NCBI GenBank assembly: GCA_028023455.1
Contig: JAQFVV010000030.1
Coordinates: 1,198,501 to 1,262,500 of the forward strand
DNA from: Epiperipatus broadwayi
Lineage: Eukaryota; Onychophora; Udeonychophora; Euonychophora; Peripatidae
Reading direction: 5' to 3'
Length of the DNA: 64,000 nucleotides
Within the stretch, counting starts at the first letter, position 1. Each line of letters begins with the position of its first letter. The position numbers and the translations under genes are program-made. The notes below the pieces were generated by a model. That model was given only the letters and a program-made list of their open reading frames with translations, was not told the DNA's origin and searched no databases. Of the stretch, positions 1-12,000 are shown one piece after another.

Positions 1-54
1 ATTATTGTTTTTCCAATTTCATTCTCATAGTTTTGTAGTAAAGTAGAGTTAAAA

Positions 55-282
55 GGTGGCTGCTGGAGGGTTGCATTAGATCCTAAGATCTAGGTGCGGT
101 GCTCTCAGATCCAAGGCTCCTCACTAATGATGGCCACAAGCCAGAAACTAGTCTGGGGATATTGGATGAGTAGGCACTAGATAGGGATTTTATGCACAAG
201 CCTTCTGGCATCCATTGATTACTCTGGTTGGCACAGGGTGGCACTACTGTATGGAGAGTTTTGCCTTTGTTAACAACAATTA
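55..282 (+). mobile_element. Short non-coding repeat carrying a hammerhead ribozyme (family 1, copy 1)
   Basis: A non-coding repeat whose 5' part folds as a hammerhead (109-167) and whose 3' part, about 115 bp, recurs elsewhere. The 3' block (AGTAGGCACTAGAT, then TTATGCACAAGCC, then TGGCATCCATTGATTACTC) is found inverted at 27368-27470, and a shorter piece forms the loop of the hairpin at 15551-15686. There is no open frame, A/B-box promoter or poly-A tail. Known retrozymes and Penelope-like elements carry such ribozymes; assigning this copy to retrozymes is inference. Boundaries are approximate. Confidence 0.6.
109..167 (+). ncRNA. Hammerhead ribozyme, type I minimal (G5 mutated)
   Basis: Distal stem I pairs ATCCAA (109-114) with TTGGAT (162-167). 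An internal loop GGC/TA follows. Proximal stem I pairs TCCTCA (118-123) with TGGGGA (154-159), 6 bp with one G-U. The first core block reads CTAATGA (124-130) where the consensus is CUGANGA, so G5 is changed to A and the copy is probably inactive. Stem II is TGGC-CACAA-GCCA (131-143), followed by GAAA (144-147). The segment CTAG-TC (148-153) gives a GUC cleavage triplet. ACTAGT around stem III is self-complementary, so stem III could form between two molecules. Confidence 0.72.
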
Positions 283-3200
283 TGTGCTAGTATAAGAGAT
301 GGTGATCATGTGATGTTTAGTGGTTCAATACTAATATTAATTTTGTCTGAACAAATTCATTTAATAGCTCATCTAAATGTATATTAAATAAACAGACGAT
401 AGTATATCTGCTTTACATCTCATTCTATATCTGTCTCTTCTGCAAGAAAATGATCTAATCTTATTCATATCTTTCAATAAATGCCTTTCCAATCTTTTTT
501 TTTTTTTGTTTTTCACTATGACAAGTAATTTAATTAACTCTTAAAATCTATAAAATAAATATTAGTCTTTATATCCCTCAATATAAATTCTCATCACCCC
601 AGTTGCATCTCTTGTATCACTGCCATGTTAAATTCAAACAGTTATTTCCATAAGAATATTTTTAATCTATTATAAATCTACCTATTCACTTTTGCTGTTA
701 ATCTTTCTAAAATATATTTCACCAAATGACTTTTTTTTAACGGAATTATAACTCCTTAAAGGAAGTTTACTGACTTTTTCTGAATCATAAATTACATTAA
801 AAATAACAAATAATTCTCTCAACTTCTTTTTCCATCGTAGTCTTCAATAACTCAGCTGGAATATCATTATTCCATTATGTCTTATCATCTTTCAACTTTC
901 ATTATTGTACAAGACGCCATTTTTTTTTAATTTGATTTAAATAAATGCTTGTTATTAGAATCATAGAATCACTTTTGTTTTTCAGTGCATCTTTATTGTT
1001 TGTTTGTTTTTTTTACTAATAATATTTTTATTTTCAATCACTAACCTGTTTTACTGTGTAAATTATTTTACTATGCATAAATTAAACTTACAATTTTTTT
1101 ATAATTCTTCTGTTTGTCCTATATTCCTGTCTAATCATTACATTTTTACTTTAGTTGTTCATGTTGCCTTATTCACCATTAAGTATATTTTTCTATTATT
1201 TCTATTGTCATCATATCAGTCCAATTCTATTTCACTCTGATAATTTTTTATAATCTATTGCCTTTTTTACAGTAACTTTTAATTTTTTAAACAATAAATT
1301 CTTATCTTTTATTTTAACTCTATTTATCAACCTACTACTTATTATTTATTAATGGTTAACTCTCAATGAAAATTTTTTTCAATACTTTATTTAATTGTCA
1401 ATTGTTCTTTTTTTTGTCTTAATTTATACTTTTTTAAAAAGATTATCTCAATTTTATGACTTAAACTCTCCAGCACATACTATTAATACCCGTTTCTAAA
1501 CCTACTTTGAATCAAAACATAATCAAAATGAAATCTCTTCTTCTCCACTTGGAACTTTTTATTTAATTTATTATTATGTTTTTGTGTGCATTTGTTTGAT
1601 TGAAAAATTTGTAATTTAATTTTCATCCATTTACCAATTTCTTATCTAATTGTAAAACTTTCCATAGGCATGTTCTCAATGACAGTACATTTTTAGAATT
1701 TGAAAATAATTTTAGCAAAAAAATAGTGAAATATATACATTTTTAATTGTATATGCAATTCAATATTTTTCTTCATTCCTAATTTCTGGGACTACATAGA
1801 ATTAAAAAGGACAAAATTAAAAATAAAATTTCCAAGAAGTGCACATAAGTACACCAAAAAGTAAGAATTGAACTAAAAACTAAAAAATAAATTTTCTTTA
1901 GTTTCACGAACAAAAGGGTAGAGGCATTATATTTTAAAATTTATTAATAATTTATTTGTCTGATCAATGACAGGTAAGCTACTTGTGATGAATAGATTTA
2001 TAGTTTTTAAACAGGATCATCCATGCTTTTATTTGTGAAAACTGAAGAAAATTTAATTTTTAATGCATTTTTTACTTATTAATGAAGTTTATTTTCTAAA
2101 GGGTATTATTGTATACTAATCCAAAATTATGAAATGTTTGTTAAAATGTAAAATATTTTTTTTGTATTATTATTTTGTTTTTAAATAATGTTTAGTTATC
2201 ATGGGGATAAACACACACATGCACAGTGATATATTAACTTGTTACATGTATATAACGGTATATGAATATGAGAATAAGAGATTGCGTTAGAAATATTGGA
2301 TTATTTTTGTTTTGATTTAAGGAATAGTGATCTTAAGAGTAGTTTAGAGGGAAGGGCAAGAAGTAATTTAAAAACTTGTTTCTGGAAATCTTCTTCTTTC
2401 GAATCCACTAACATTTTTTTCATTAATCATTCTATTTTATATATTAACTTTACATGTTGGTTTATAAAAGTATGTTTGCATAAAGAGTGTTTATTTTTTT
2501 TTATTATGAAATATTTTTCTTGTGGATGGAAAATTTTAACAAATCGGTTATCCAATTTGATATACATTAATTTATATATTTTATTTTATTTCTAAGGTGA
2601 AATTAAAACTCACAACTTGATCAAGGATTAAATCAAAGTGTATTACATGAATAAAATTCTAAAGTATCAATGAATCTTTATATTTACATCTAAACAGCAT
2701 TATATAATTATTTTAGCTTACATTTAATATTTATGTTAACAACAAGAATCCATTTTACATTAATCTTTTTTAGAGCCAACTATGTAAGTTTGAATAATTA
2801 CTGTGCTCTAGATGATCGGTAGTTGAAAATTAATTTGAAGATATGGATAGTATTACCATCTGATAAATGGTTTTGGAGTAAAATGATATTGAATAATATA
2901 CAACTGTTAATACATTTCTTATATTTAACAACTATAAACTATGAAATGTTTTGATCATATTGTCTTATTGTTTTTTTTTTTAATATATATTGTTAGAACT
3001 AACAATAGAAACAATAACCATTGCTTTGAAATAAAATTATTTGTGATAAAATTAAATATATGCCTATAATATTAAGACTTTTTATATAGAAATGTAACTT
3101 CATTTTTAGAATGATATTTTTTCCGCATTGATATAAAGAACATCACCGTTCATTAAACTGTAGGGAAAAATTGCTATGTTAAGAAATAGTCATTTGGATT

Positions 3201-3771
3201 AGATTTTGAGCACTAGTTTTTAAACATGTTAGAAGTACGTTTTATAAATTATTTACCTTTAAATAAGATAAAATTTACAACACTCACACACAAATATCAA
3301 ACAATCTGTGTTACCATATTTATTTTCATGAAAGTTTTGAATCATACTTTAATATTTCAAACCAATAGATAAGTTTGCTTTTTTAAAATAGATTTTTGTC
3401 ATAATTTTAAATTATTAGCTTTTGAACAATCACAAGATGAATATTATTTTAAAATATTAACCTTTTTGTTTAATTTAAAATGATTATTGTAAACTTTTGA
3501 TTAGACTTAGATTTGATAATATCTAAATTTCATTTATTATGGAGTTCATCATATAATTGACAGTTATTAATGATAATTTTATATTGGTTAATCATGCATA
3601 AAATTATGATAATTACAGATTAATATATTATTGTATTAATAAATCTCTGTTTTATTTTAAATGAATTAAAATATTTGTAAATGTTGTCAATACCAGATGC
3701 TTCAAAAACTTGTTTTGGCCTCTTCTGAGATACCTTATTAGCAATTATACTGTGCTTCAAAAGCTCATTGG
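283..3771. other. AT-rich noncoding DNA, no gene seen
   Basis: Long poly-T, poly-A and mixed A/T tracts. Open frames here are short, leucine/phenylalanine/isoleucine-rich and show no domain. A brief CA/TG-like stretch lies near 2210-2225. I see no RNA gene, splice-flanked exon or recognisable transposon in this stretch. Confidence 0.6.
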
Positions 3772-3850
3772 TGAAGTTAGAAAAATCGTAGTTAAATATC
3801 AGGTTTAGCCCTTTCGAGGTCTTTTAACCCCATATTCATAGCAGAAGAAT
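3772..3850. repeat. Single arm of the foldback repeat family
   Basis: The stretch ending in CCCATATTCATAGC, preceded by CTTTCGAGG and GTTTAGCC, matches the arm sequence of the two complete foldback elements at 21728-22146 and 30358-30950 (GCACTTTCAGGA, then CATATTCATAG). No matching inverted arm is seen downstream, so this is a solitary arm or a broken copy. Similarity is by eye and the copy is diverged. Confidence 0.45.
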
Positions 3851-5226
3851 TAGAAACATTGTAGTGTTGTTGACATTTGCTAATGTATGCAAATTAGTCT
3901 TCATATGCAAAACAATTTTATTATCAAAAGATCAATCGGCTCGACCACTTCTTAGAGATAAAGAAACACGTGTCTTTTCTATTAATGGCATGTGGATCGT
4001 TTATGATGTAATATGCCTCCTTTATTTTTCTTTTGCAGTCATTTCTCTCAGTACACACAATCTGGGGGTTGGAGGATTCAAACTTGTGACTGGCTGCTTT
4101 TTCGTGTTCTAAGAATATTGAAGATACCTTAATGCAAAACTTTCTTTTAAGATTTTTTCAGTGTTCTGGTTAAATCCTTAGTAAAAACTAGTTTTAACAT
4201 TGGTCTTATGCTATATTTGGATTATTATCAAATAGAATATTAGAATTTTCTATTATATAAATTTTGCTAATGATAATTAATTGGAATTTTACAATGTATA
4301 TATATATGAATTTTAATGCATAATGTATATTGTATTTTTTAATAATTGGACATAGTTTTCAATTGTTAAAATTACAATTTTAGTTTTAATCTTTTTTGAT
4401 ACAAAGTGTTTTAATTATAAAGTGACAAAATACTATGTGTGTGTGTTTGTCTTGGGTAAGTATATATATATATTTAATACATGCAAATGAAGGAAAATTT
4501 TTAAATTTATTTATATATATATAGGTAAACGATAAAACAACCTTTAAATAACTCACTGTGGGACAAAGGCCTTCTGCATTCCTATACATAGAAACAATGA
4601 AAAAGACAGTATAGGAGTTGTAGCTGACCTATTTTGTAAAAATTTATTTTCTAATTAAATATAAATAAATATTTATTTACTGATACCTGAAAGAAAATCC
4701 TAAACATGCTTGGAAACTAAAAAAATTTAAAGGTGTGACCCAGATTTGAAATCTAGATTATGAATGTGTTAGACAGATATGTTAACCTTATTTAACATGA
4801 ATTCTTTTATACATCATTATTCCAATATTTCACGAAATTTCCTAGGAGGACTTTACTTACAAAAAAATAAAGTATTTGAGACTTAAAAAAAAAAACTTAT
4901 TTTGAGTTTTGTTTTATTTATACTAATTATGAATTAATATAATTGGTTACAAATATTTATTCTAAATATATACTATACAAATTTCAGAATGATATATTTA
5001 TAGGATGTGGACAGATTGATTGGTCATTCATTAGTAAAGTATCTTCAAATTCTTGTTAATCTGAATTTACAATTTGCCATCAGTTAGTATTGTAGTTAAT
5101 GATAATAGTGAATTTAGGGGTGAAAGAATGAAATACCATATGTTGAGAAAGAAGAGCACCAAACACAATGTGGGGTAATGTCTACACATTAATGACACAA
5201 CTAATAGATGACGTTATTTCTTTCAG
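3851..5226. other. AT-rich noncoding DNA upstream of the zinc-finger gene
   Basis: No recognisable gene. At about 4068-4090 the minus strand carries CAAGTTTGAATCC, a weak B-box-like match that could be a decayed tRNA-derived repeat, but no A box is seen. Short (TG)n and (TA)n runs occur at 4436-4475. Any promoter for the zinc-finger gene would lie here or further upstream; I cannot point to one. Confidence 0.5.
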
Positions 5227-5351
5227 CAGATTAATATCCTGCCGCAATTTTATTATGAAGTATACCAGATTGCTTTTGCCTATCATATCTGATGATATGG
5301 CTACTACATATTTGAACCATTTACTATGGATTTTTCGTTGCCTATATGAAG
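5227..5351 (+). other. Candidate upstream exon of the zinc-finger gene
   Basis: A 125-bp block, less AT-rich than its surroundings, is preceded by a pyrimidine tract ending in TTTCTTTCAG and followed by GAAG|GTCAAT, so both edges look like splice sites. One frame is open through the block (it reads SRLISCRNFIMKYTR near its start), but the peptide matches nothing I recognise and may be untranslated. Its position 660 bp before the zinc-finger start codon suggests a 5' UTR or leader exon. RNA-seq would decide. Confidence 0.28.
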
Positions 5352-5590
5352 GTCAATATGTTTGTTTTGTTTTTTATTATATGATTTGATTAAATGACCG
5401 TTGGAAAGAATTGATGGATGCTGAATGATACATGAATGTTTTATTGAAAATGTTTTTATTATTTTATGATGATGTATTCATAGTAATATTTAAATACTAA
5501 TTATTTTTGAAAAATAGAAAATGTTCCGTTTTATTGTTTTTTTTAAATATATAATGTTAATATTTACAAATATCTATATCTTTTTTTTAG

Positions 5591-6009
5591 GTAACAAATG
5601 TAACCAATTGGAGGGGATCCTGCTGAAACTGTCCAATTTGTATGGCTTCCACATACCGAATATATTATGTCTCGTTTCTGGAAATTAGAATTTATTCCAG
5701 TCTTTAATAAAGATATGGATTTAACAGAAAACACAGCAACAATGACTACGTGAAACAATAATTTTGCTTTTTTCTTTTTTTTTTTTCCTTAAAAAAAAAA
5801 AAAGAAGAAGAAAAAGGAAAAAAAAAACAAAAAACAACAGGGCTGTGCTGGAACTTCAGAAACCTTCTTCCTATTTTTAATGTGCCAAAAAATACGGAAT
5901 CAAATTGCATTTAAAAATGAGGAATTTTTTTTAAATTTTTCTTTTGAGAAGTTGAAATTTATCATTTTTTAACATAAACTTTTGACATTACTCATTATAA
6001 ATAATTAAA
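5591..6009 (+). other. Candidate 5' UTR of the zinc-finger gene
   Basis: A T-rich tract ending in TTTTTTTTAG at 5590 looks like a splice acceptor. The following 419 bp lead to the start codon at 6010 without a long open frame. They contain a T-rich then A-rich pair of homopolymer tracts (about 5764-5838) that could fold on themselves in RNA. The start codon context is TTAAAATGA, with A at -3, acceptable for animal initiation. This is inference from position and splice-site appearance only. Confidence 0.35.
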
Positions 6010-9000
6010 ATGAATCACTTAGATGGAAGACTTCATTATCCATACGAGAATTCTATTGTGAGCAGCTTACGAGATCATTTATTACAAACACGGCAAACAA
6101 AGCGGCAGCTAGCATGTGACATCTGTCTTTTTCTAACAACAAGTGATGAGGAGTTTTATAGTCATATGAATCATCATAGAAATGGTTTTATATCAAGATC
6201 TCAAGAAAACCTACCTGAAGCTTTAACATCAGCTTTATCGGCATTAATTGAATCCAGTGAACAGTTTGATGTGTCGAATGAGATCTCACAATCCCAGTCA
6301 GAGATCCCAAATGTTAGTCCTAGTGCCTCTAATACTAGTGAAATGAGAGAATATCATACTTTAACCAGTGTTAATATATGTAGTTTACCAGAAGATGTAG
6401 ATAATTCTTTACAAAATATTACTAATCAAATGCAAAATGTTCCTCAGTTTAGTGTAACTGCACCACCACCACTAACACCAACTTCTTCCTCCTCATCATC
6501 AACATTAGTCAGCAGTATACAGAGTTCAACAGTTAGTACGGAATCATTAGTATTAACAACTACAACTACGACAGTTTCACAGGTATCTATTACTTCAGCG
6601 ACTAATGATCCTCCTCTTATTGCCAACTCCGAATCTCAGAAATCTTCTGACCAAAGTATTGAAACTTCTGATAAGAATTCTCCTACTGGTGAAGCATGTG
6701 ATCAAGTCTATAATGGCAAGGATAAGTATCATCAATGTCCATACTGCAACTATGGGACCACCCATAAATATAATTTTAAAAGACATGTAGTAAGAAAACA
6801 TTCAAAAAGTGATACTTTTTCTTGTAAAACATGTCTCTTTGTTACAGAGAGTGCAGCCACCCTTGCATCCCATGTAGAAAAACACAAAAAGAAATCCAAA
6901 TCAGCAGCTTCTCACTCTAGTCTTTCCAAATCTGAAGGGGATGGACATTCTTCAGAAGTAACACCACATAGTTCAAAATCTCATAATTCAAAATCATCTA
7001 AATTAAAGTGTCATTTGGAAATTAGTCCTAGTTTGCCTGAAGAAAATTCACATTCTTTTGACTCTAAAACTGATAACCAGACTCCTCTAGGAGATCTTTT
7101 ACCGCCAAATAGTGAAGAACGAAGTTCACCATTTGAAGCTACTGAACTTTCAGAAAGTAATTCACCCTCTGATCCCAATCACCCGGAAAGCAATCCATCA
7201 TGTGACTCTGTAACGTCTGAGATTAATATTTCCTGTGAAACAAAATCTGTTCCTAATTCACCTTCCAAAACTAAACCAGCAGATTCTGATTCCTGTAAAA
7301 GTGACTCTTTTAAAAGTGATCAGCTTTTTGATCATGCTTCCAAATCAAATTCTAATTTTGAAAATAAACATGAAGAAGCAATTCAGTCATATCAAATGGA
7401 TAATCTTCCAGCATATCAGAATATTATAAAAGAAAATAATTTATCTTTTCAACTTTCAGAGCATAATAATTTGCTGTCACAAAAAGAAGTATTTTCAAAT
7501 CTTTCGGGTTTAAATTGTAAAGTGTCTGTGGTTCCACAAATAGAATCTGTTAGTAGCAACAATACATTTCCACCGGCCATAGTTGAACCTATTTCAGTTT
7601 ACAATTCTAAAGTCACAGAAAGTAATTCTGGATATAATAATAATAATAATAAAATCACAGAAAATTTGAATTTTGAAAGTAAAAATCATCAGAATATCAA
7701 CAATGAAATATTTGAAAATAAACTTCAAGAAAATTATTCAGTATTTGAAGTTAAAGTTCCTGAAAACAGTTTAATATATAATGTTAAACTTCCAAATAAT
7801 CCTATGTATGAAGGCAACGATGGTAATCCTATGTATGAAAATAAAAATGAAACATTTCACCCAAAGCTACCGGAAAGTGAGCCACTAATGCCTGGAACCG
7901 ACTGTAATATGTGGAATGAAAGTTTTCAACCTGTAGATCAGTCCAATGAAACATTTAATTCATCATTAAATTATGGAAATATGATGCCTAATGAAAATAT
8001 GCAACAGTTATGGGATGATCTCTGTGAAAATAGTGCTAGTTCTGTTTTTGCATCTCTTCAGTGTATGGAGTCAAATAATGGAGATAATCTCCCATGGTCT
8101 ATATTTTCAGCCTTATCTGAAACAGAATTAGAACCTGGAATTAGCTCTTTAATGTTTAATAAAGAGCCTCAGGTTGTTCCTAATCAGTCTTCCTCTTACC
8201 ATATTTCTTATAAAGACGATCTTGTAAATTTTCAAGGTTCCACAACTGAATTAATGCCATCGTTAGATGATAATCGTTTTAGATGTTTACTATGTACTTA
8301 CAGTGCCAAGAAATTTGTATCTTTTTTAAATCACATGAAATCTATTCATCGTGGGAAAGATGGTCTATTAGTTTGTGGTTATTGTTCCTTTGTAACACAT
8401 GATGAAGGAATTTATCCAGATCATATGAAATCTCATAGACGCAAACCAAAAAGTAGATCTTCATCAAAAAAGACTGACAAAAAAAAGAAGCCTAGCACAA
8501 TTTCATATCCATGTACATTTTGTACTTATATTGGAAGAGATCGTTACTGTTTGAAAAGACATATGGCTAGGCATTTAAAAGAAGAGAAATTGGACAATAA
8601 TATACCAGTTAATCTTGTAAATGAAAGTAATGTAGAAAAAAGCAATCAAATTCCTTCTTTATTACCTACAAATCAACCAAAGATCCAAATACCTAAAAAT
8701 CATTTCATGAAGCTTCAGTCTTCAAAGAATAAGTCGTTAAAAACAAAAATTTCTATGATTCAATCTTCAACAAATTATTCTGTAAAAATTCAGTCTACCA
8801 AAACTAGAATACCAAAGACTCATATTTTTAAAAAATCTTTTAAATGTCCTCATTGTTCTTATGATAATAAACTTGCTTGTAATTTTAAATATCATCTTAA
8901 AAGTAAACATCCAAATAGTGGTATCCTGTATTCATGTTACGTGTGCTCTTATTCAACTTTATTTCAAAAAGTTTTTTTATTACACAATCAGAGACATGTG

Positions 9001-12000
9001 GATAGTTTATCATCTAGGCAGAAATTTGTATTGGTGCAAAACAAAAAAACTTTGATCTGTCAGATGTGTAGATTTGCTACAAAAAGTAAAATTCTTCTAA
9101 AAATCCATCTTATGCGACATAATGAAGACAAACAATTGCATTGCCAAAGGTGTGAGTTTAGAACGAATAGTAAATCTCTATTGTATCAACATACTTTTTT
9201 ACATCCTGCTAGTAAACGTTATAAGTGTCCTTACTGTTGGCACGATGACAGCCAGATTGTTTCCTACATGGAACATTTTGTAGTAAAGCATTCTGTAAAG
9301 GGGTTTTATTTACTTGGAAAGAAACTTCATTTCATTTCTCAGTCTAAACATTTGTCTGAAATGTGTAAGAAAGATAAGCAGAAAAAAACTGGTGATCCAG
9401 TAAAACCGAAAAGAAACAGTTATTATAATTGTAAAGTTTGTGATTACAGTACAAAAGATAAGAAACGGTTTGCTAAACATAGTGATAAACATAATGTTGA
9501 AGGACCAATTCCTTTGGATCAGTGTAAGTATAAAGCGAATGAACACAAAATTGTCAAAGTAATAAATATTGGCCATCAAGAAGACAGCATTGAGGTGGCA
9601 CAAGTCACGGGTTGTGATGAAGATAAATTATCATTAAAAGAATTAGATCTGAAGTGTAAAGAACAAAAATTAATAGTTGAATCTGAATTCAGACTAAATG
9701 AAGAAGAAGAAAGATTAATTGTTAAAGAATATAACATTAATCACAAAGAAAGAAAGATTCTTCAAGATAAACCACAACTTAACGTAAAACAACAGATGAG
9801 GCAAAAAATTCTAAGTAAAAAAGCGTTAGAAAATATTAGTATTATTGATACAACAAATGGAGATAAACTATTTACTTGTACATTTTGTACTTACATTTCT
9901 AAGTACAAGCATAATGTGAAACGCCATCAGAAGAAACATTTTATGGATAGTAATCATGAGGAAACAAATGGAGTTTCTCCTTCTCCTTCAAAGAAGTTAA
10001 AAAATATGAAACAAAGAATCAAATATTTCAAGTGCCAATATTGTTCATATACAAGTCATTTTCGCCAAAGATATAGGGTACATCTTTTACGGCAACACCC
10101 AAAACAGGAATTACTATTCTCCTGTAAAAAATGTTCCTATTCAACTTATAGAAAATATAAATTTGATCTCCATTATAAATCTCATGAAAACGAGCCAGAG
10201 GATAATGTTTCTGTGGTGTCTGTTATGGAGCAGCAGTGCCAGAAAAAACCGTCTCGTAAATTAGCTAAACAAAGATCGCCAAAAAATGTGAGTACTTCTC
10301 ATAAAAAACAAAAGCAAGGTCAGCGAATTCAAAAGTCATTTGCCCATTTAATGCAATCACCTCTGCAACAAATCCAGCATTCTGTGCAGTCGTCGCAACT
10401 CCATAAGCTTCATATGCAACAACCACATCATATTATACAACGGCCACCTACACCACTGCAGCAAACAAATCATCATTTGCCACAATCACATTTGCCTCTG
10501 CAACAATCACATCATCAATTACTCTCATCAAATAAGTTATTGCAGCAAACACAGCAACAATTGCAAATACATCAACGGATGCAACAAACCCAGAACCCAC
10601 ACCAACAATTACTACAACATCAGCAGATACAACAATCGCAACTGCAGAAAATGTTACAACCTCAGCAAATTCAGCCTCTCCAACAGCAGCATCAAAAACT
10701 GATCCAAAAATCATATCAGAAACCTCCACAATTGCAGCAAATGCAAACTTCTCAGCAGCAGATGCAATCAACTAATCAACGGCCAATGCAGTTACCGCAG
10801 CAGCAACTCGTGCCATCTCACTTGCAGAAAATTCAGTTACATCATGAGCAAAAAATTATACCACACCATCAGCAGCAATTGCAAATGCAAATTAACCAGC
10901 AGTTACAAACACAGCAGATTTCATTACCTCTACAACAGATACAATCCCAACATTCATTACAATCAGCCCCTCAACAACAAATTCATTTACCCCATCAGCC
11001 CCAAATTCAGCAGCATCACCAGTCACAAATCCAATCACCGCATCAGTTACAAATTCACCTGCAGCATCAGCCACAAATAGCATTACAACAACAATTGCAA
11101 ATACAATCTCAGCACCAACCACAAATGAAGCAAGTACCATTGCAGCAGCAACAAATAGCATCATCTCAGCAGCAAATGCAGTCACCCGATAAACAAAAAA
11201 TGCAATCATCCCATCAGCCACAAATGCAGTCTCCACAACAAATTCATTCTCCTCTCTCCCAACAACTACAAACCCCACCAGGGCAACAAATACAGTCACC
11301 CCAGCAGCAGCTCATACATTCTCCGCAGGGGCAACCAATACAATCACCACAGGGGCAACAAATACAGTCGCCGCAACGGCAACAAATGCAATCACCCCAG
11401 GGACAGCAAATTGACCCATTACAAAGGCAACAGTTGCAATCCCCACAGCATCAGCTAGTACAGTCACCACAGCATCATCTAGTGCAGTCACCGCAACATC
11501 AACTAGTACAGTCACCACAGCGGCCGCCATTACAGTCACCACCACAGCAACCAATGCAACTTTCATTTCAACAACAAATTCAATTACTGCATCAGCAGCA
11601 AATGCAGCCGACACATCAGCAACTTATGCAGCAACCTCATCAGATTCAAAAACAACCGCAGCAATCATTTCAGCAACCCCATCAAAACTCTATGCAGCGC
11701 CAAGTACAACAATCACATATACAACAAATTCAACAATTCCAACAACAGTTACATCCATCACATCTTTCACAAATACAATTATCCCATCAACAGCTTATGC
11801 TTCATCAAAAAATTCAATTACCACATCAACAAATAAGACCTCAAACCCATCAACAGATTATGTTGCCGCAACATAAGTTACAAGTGCAACAAGCTCCTCA
11901 GCAGCCACCTCAAATTGTGCCAAAACAAAATATATTTTGCTCTTTATGTTCATATAAAACTAATAATGCTGTAAATCTCAAAAGGCATACCCAACGAATG

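Noticed and set aside
10448-11614. Several reverse-strand open frames rich in Val and Ala
   Set aside because: They are antisense shadows of the glutamine-rich codons (CAA/CAG read as TTG/CTG and shifted frames) and have no independent evidence.
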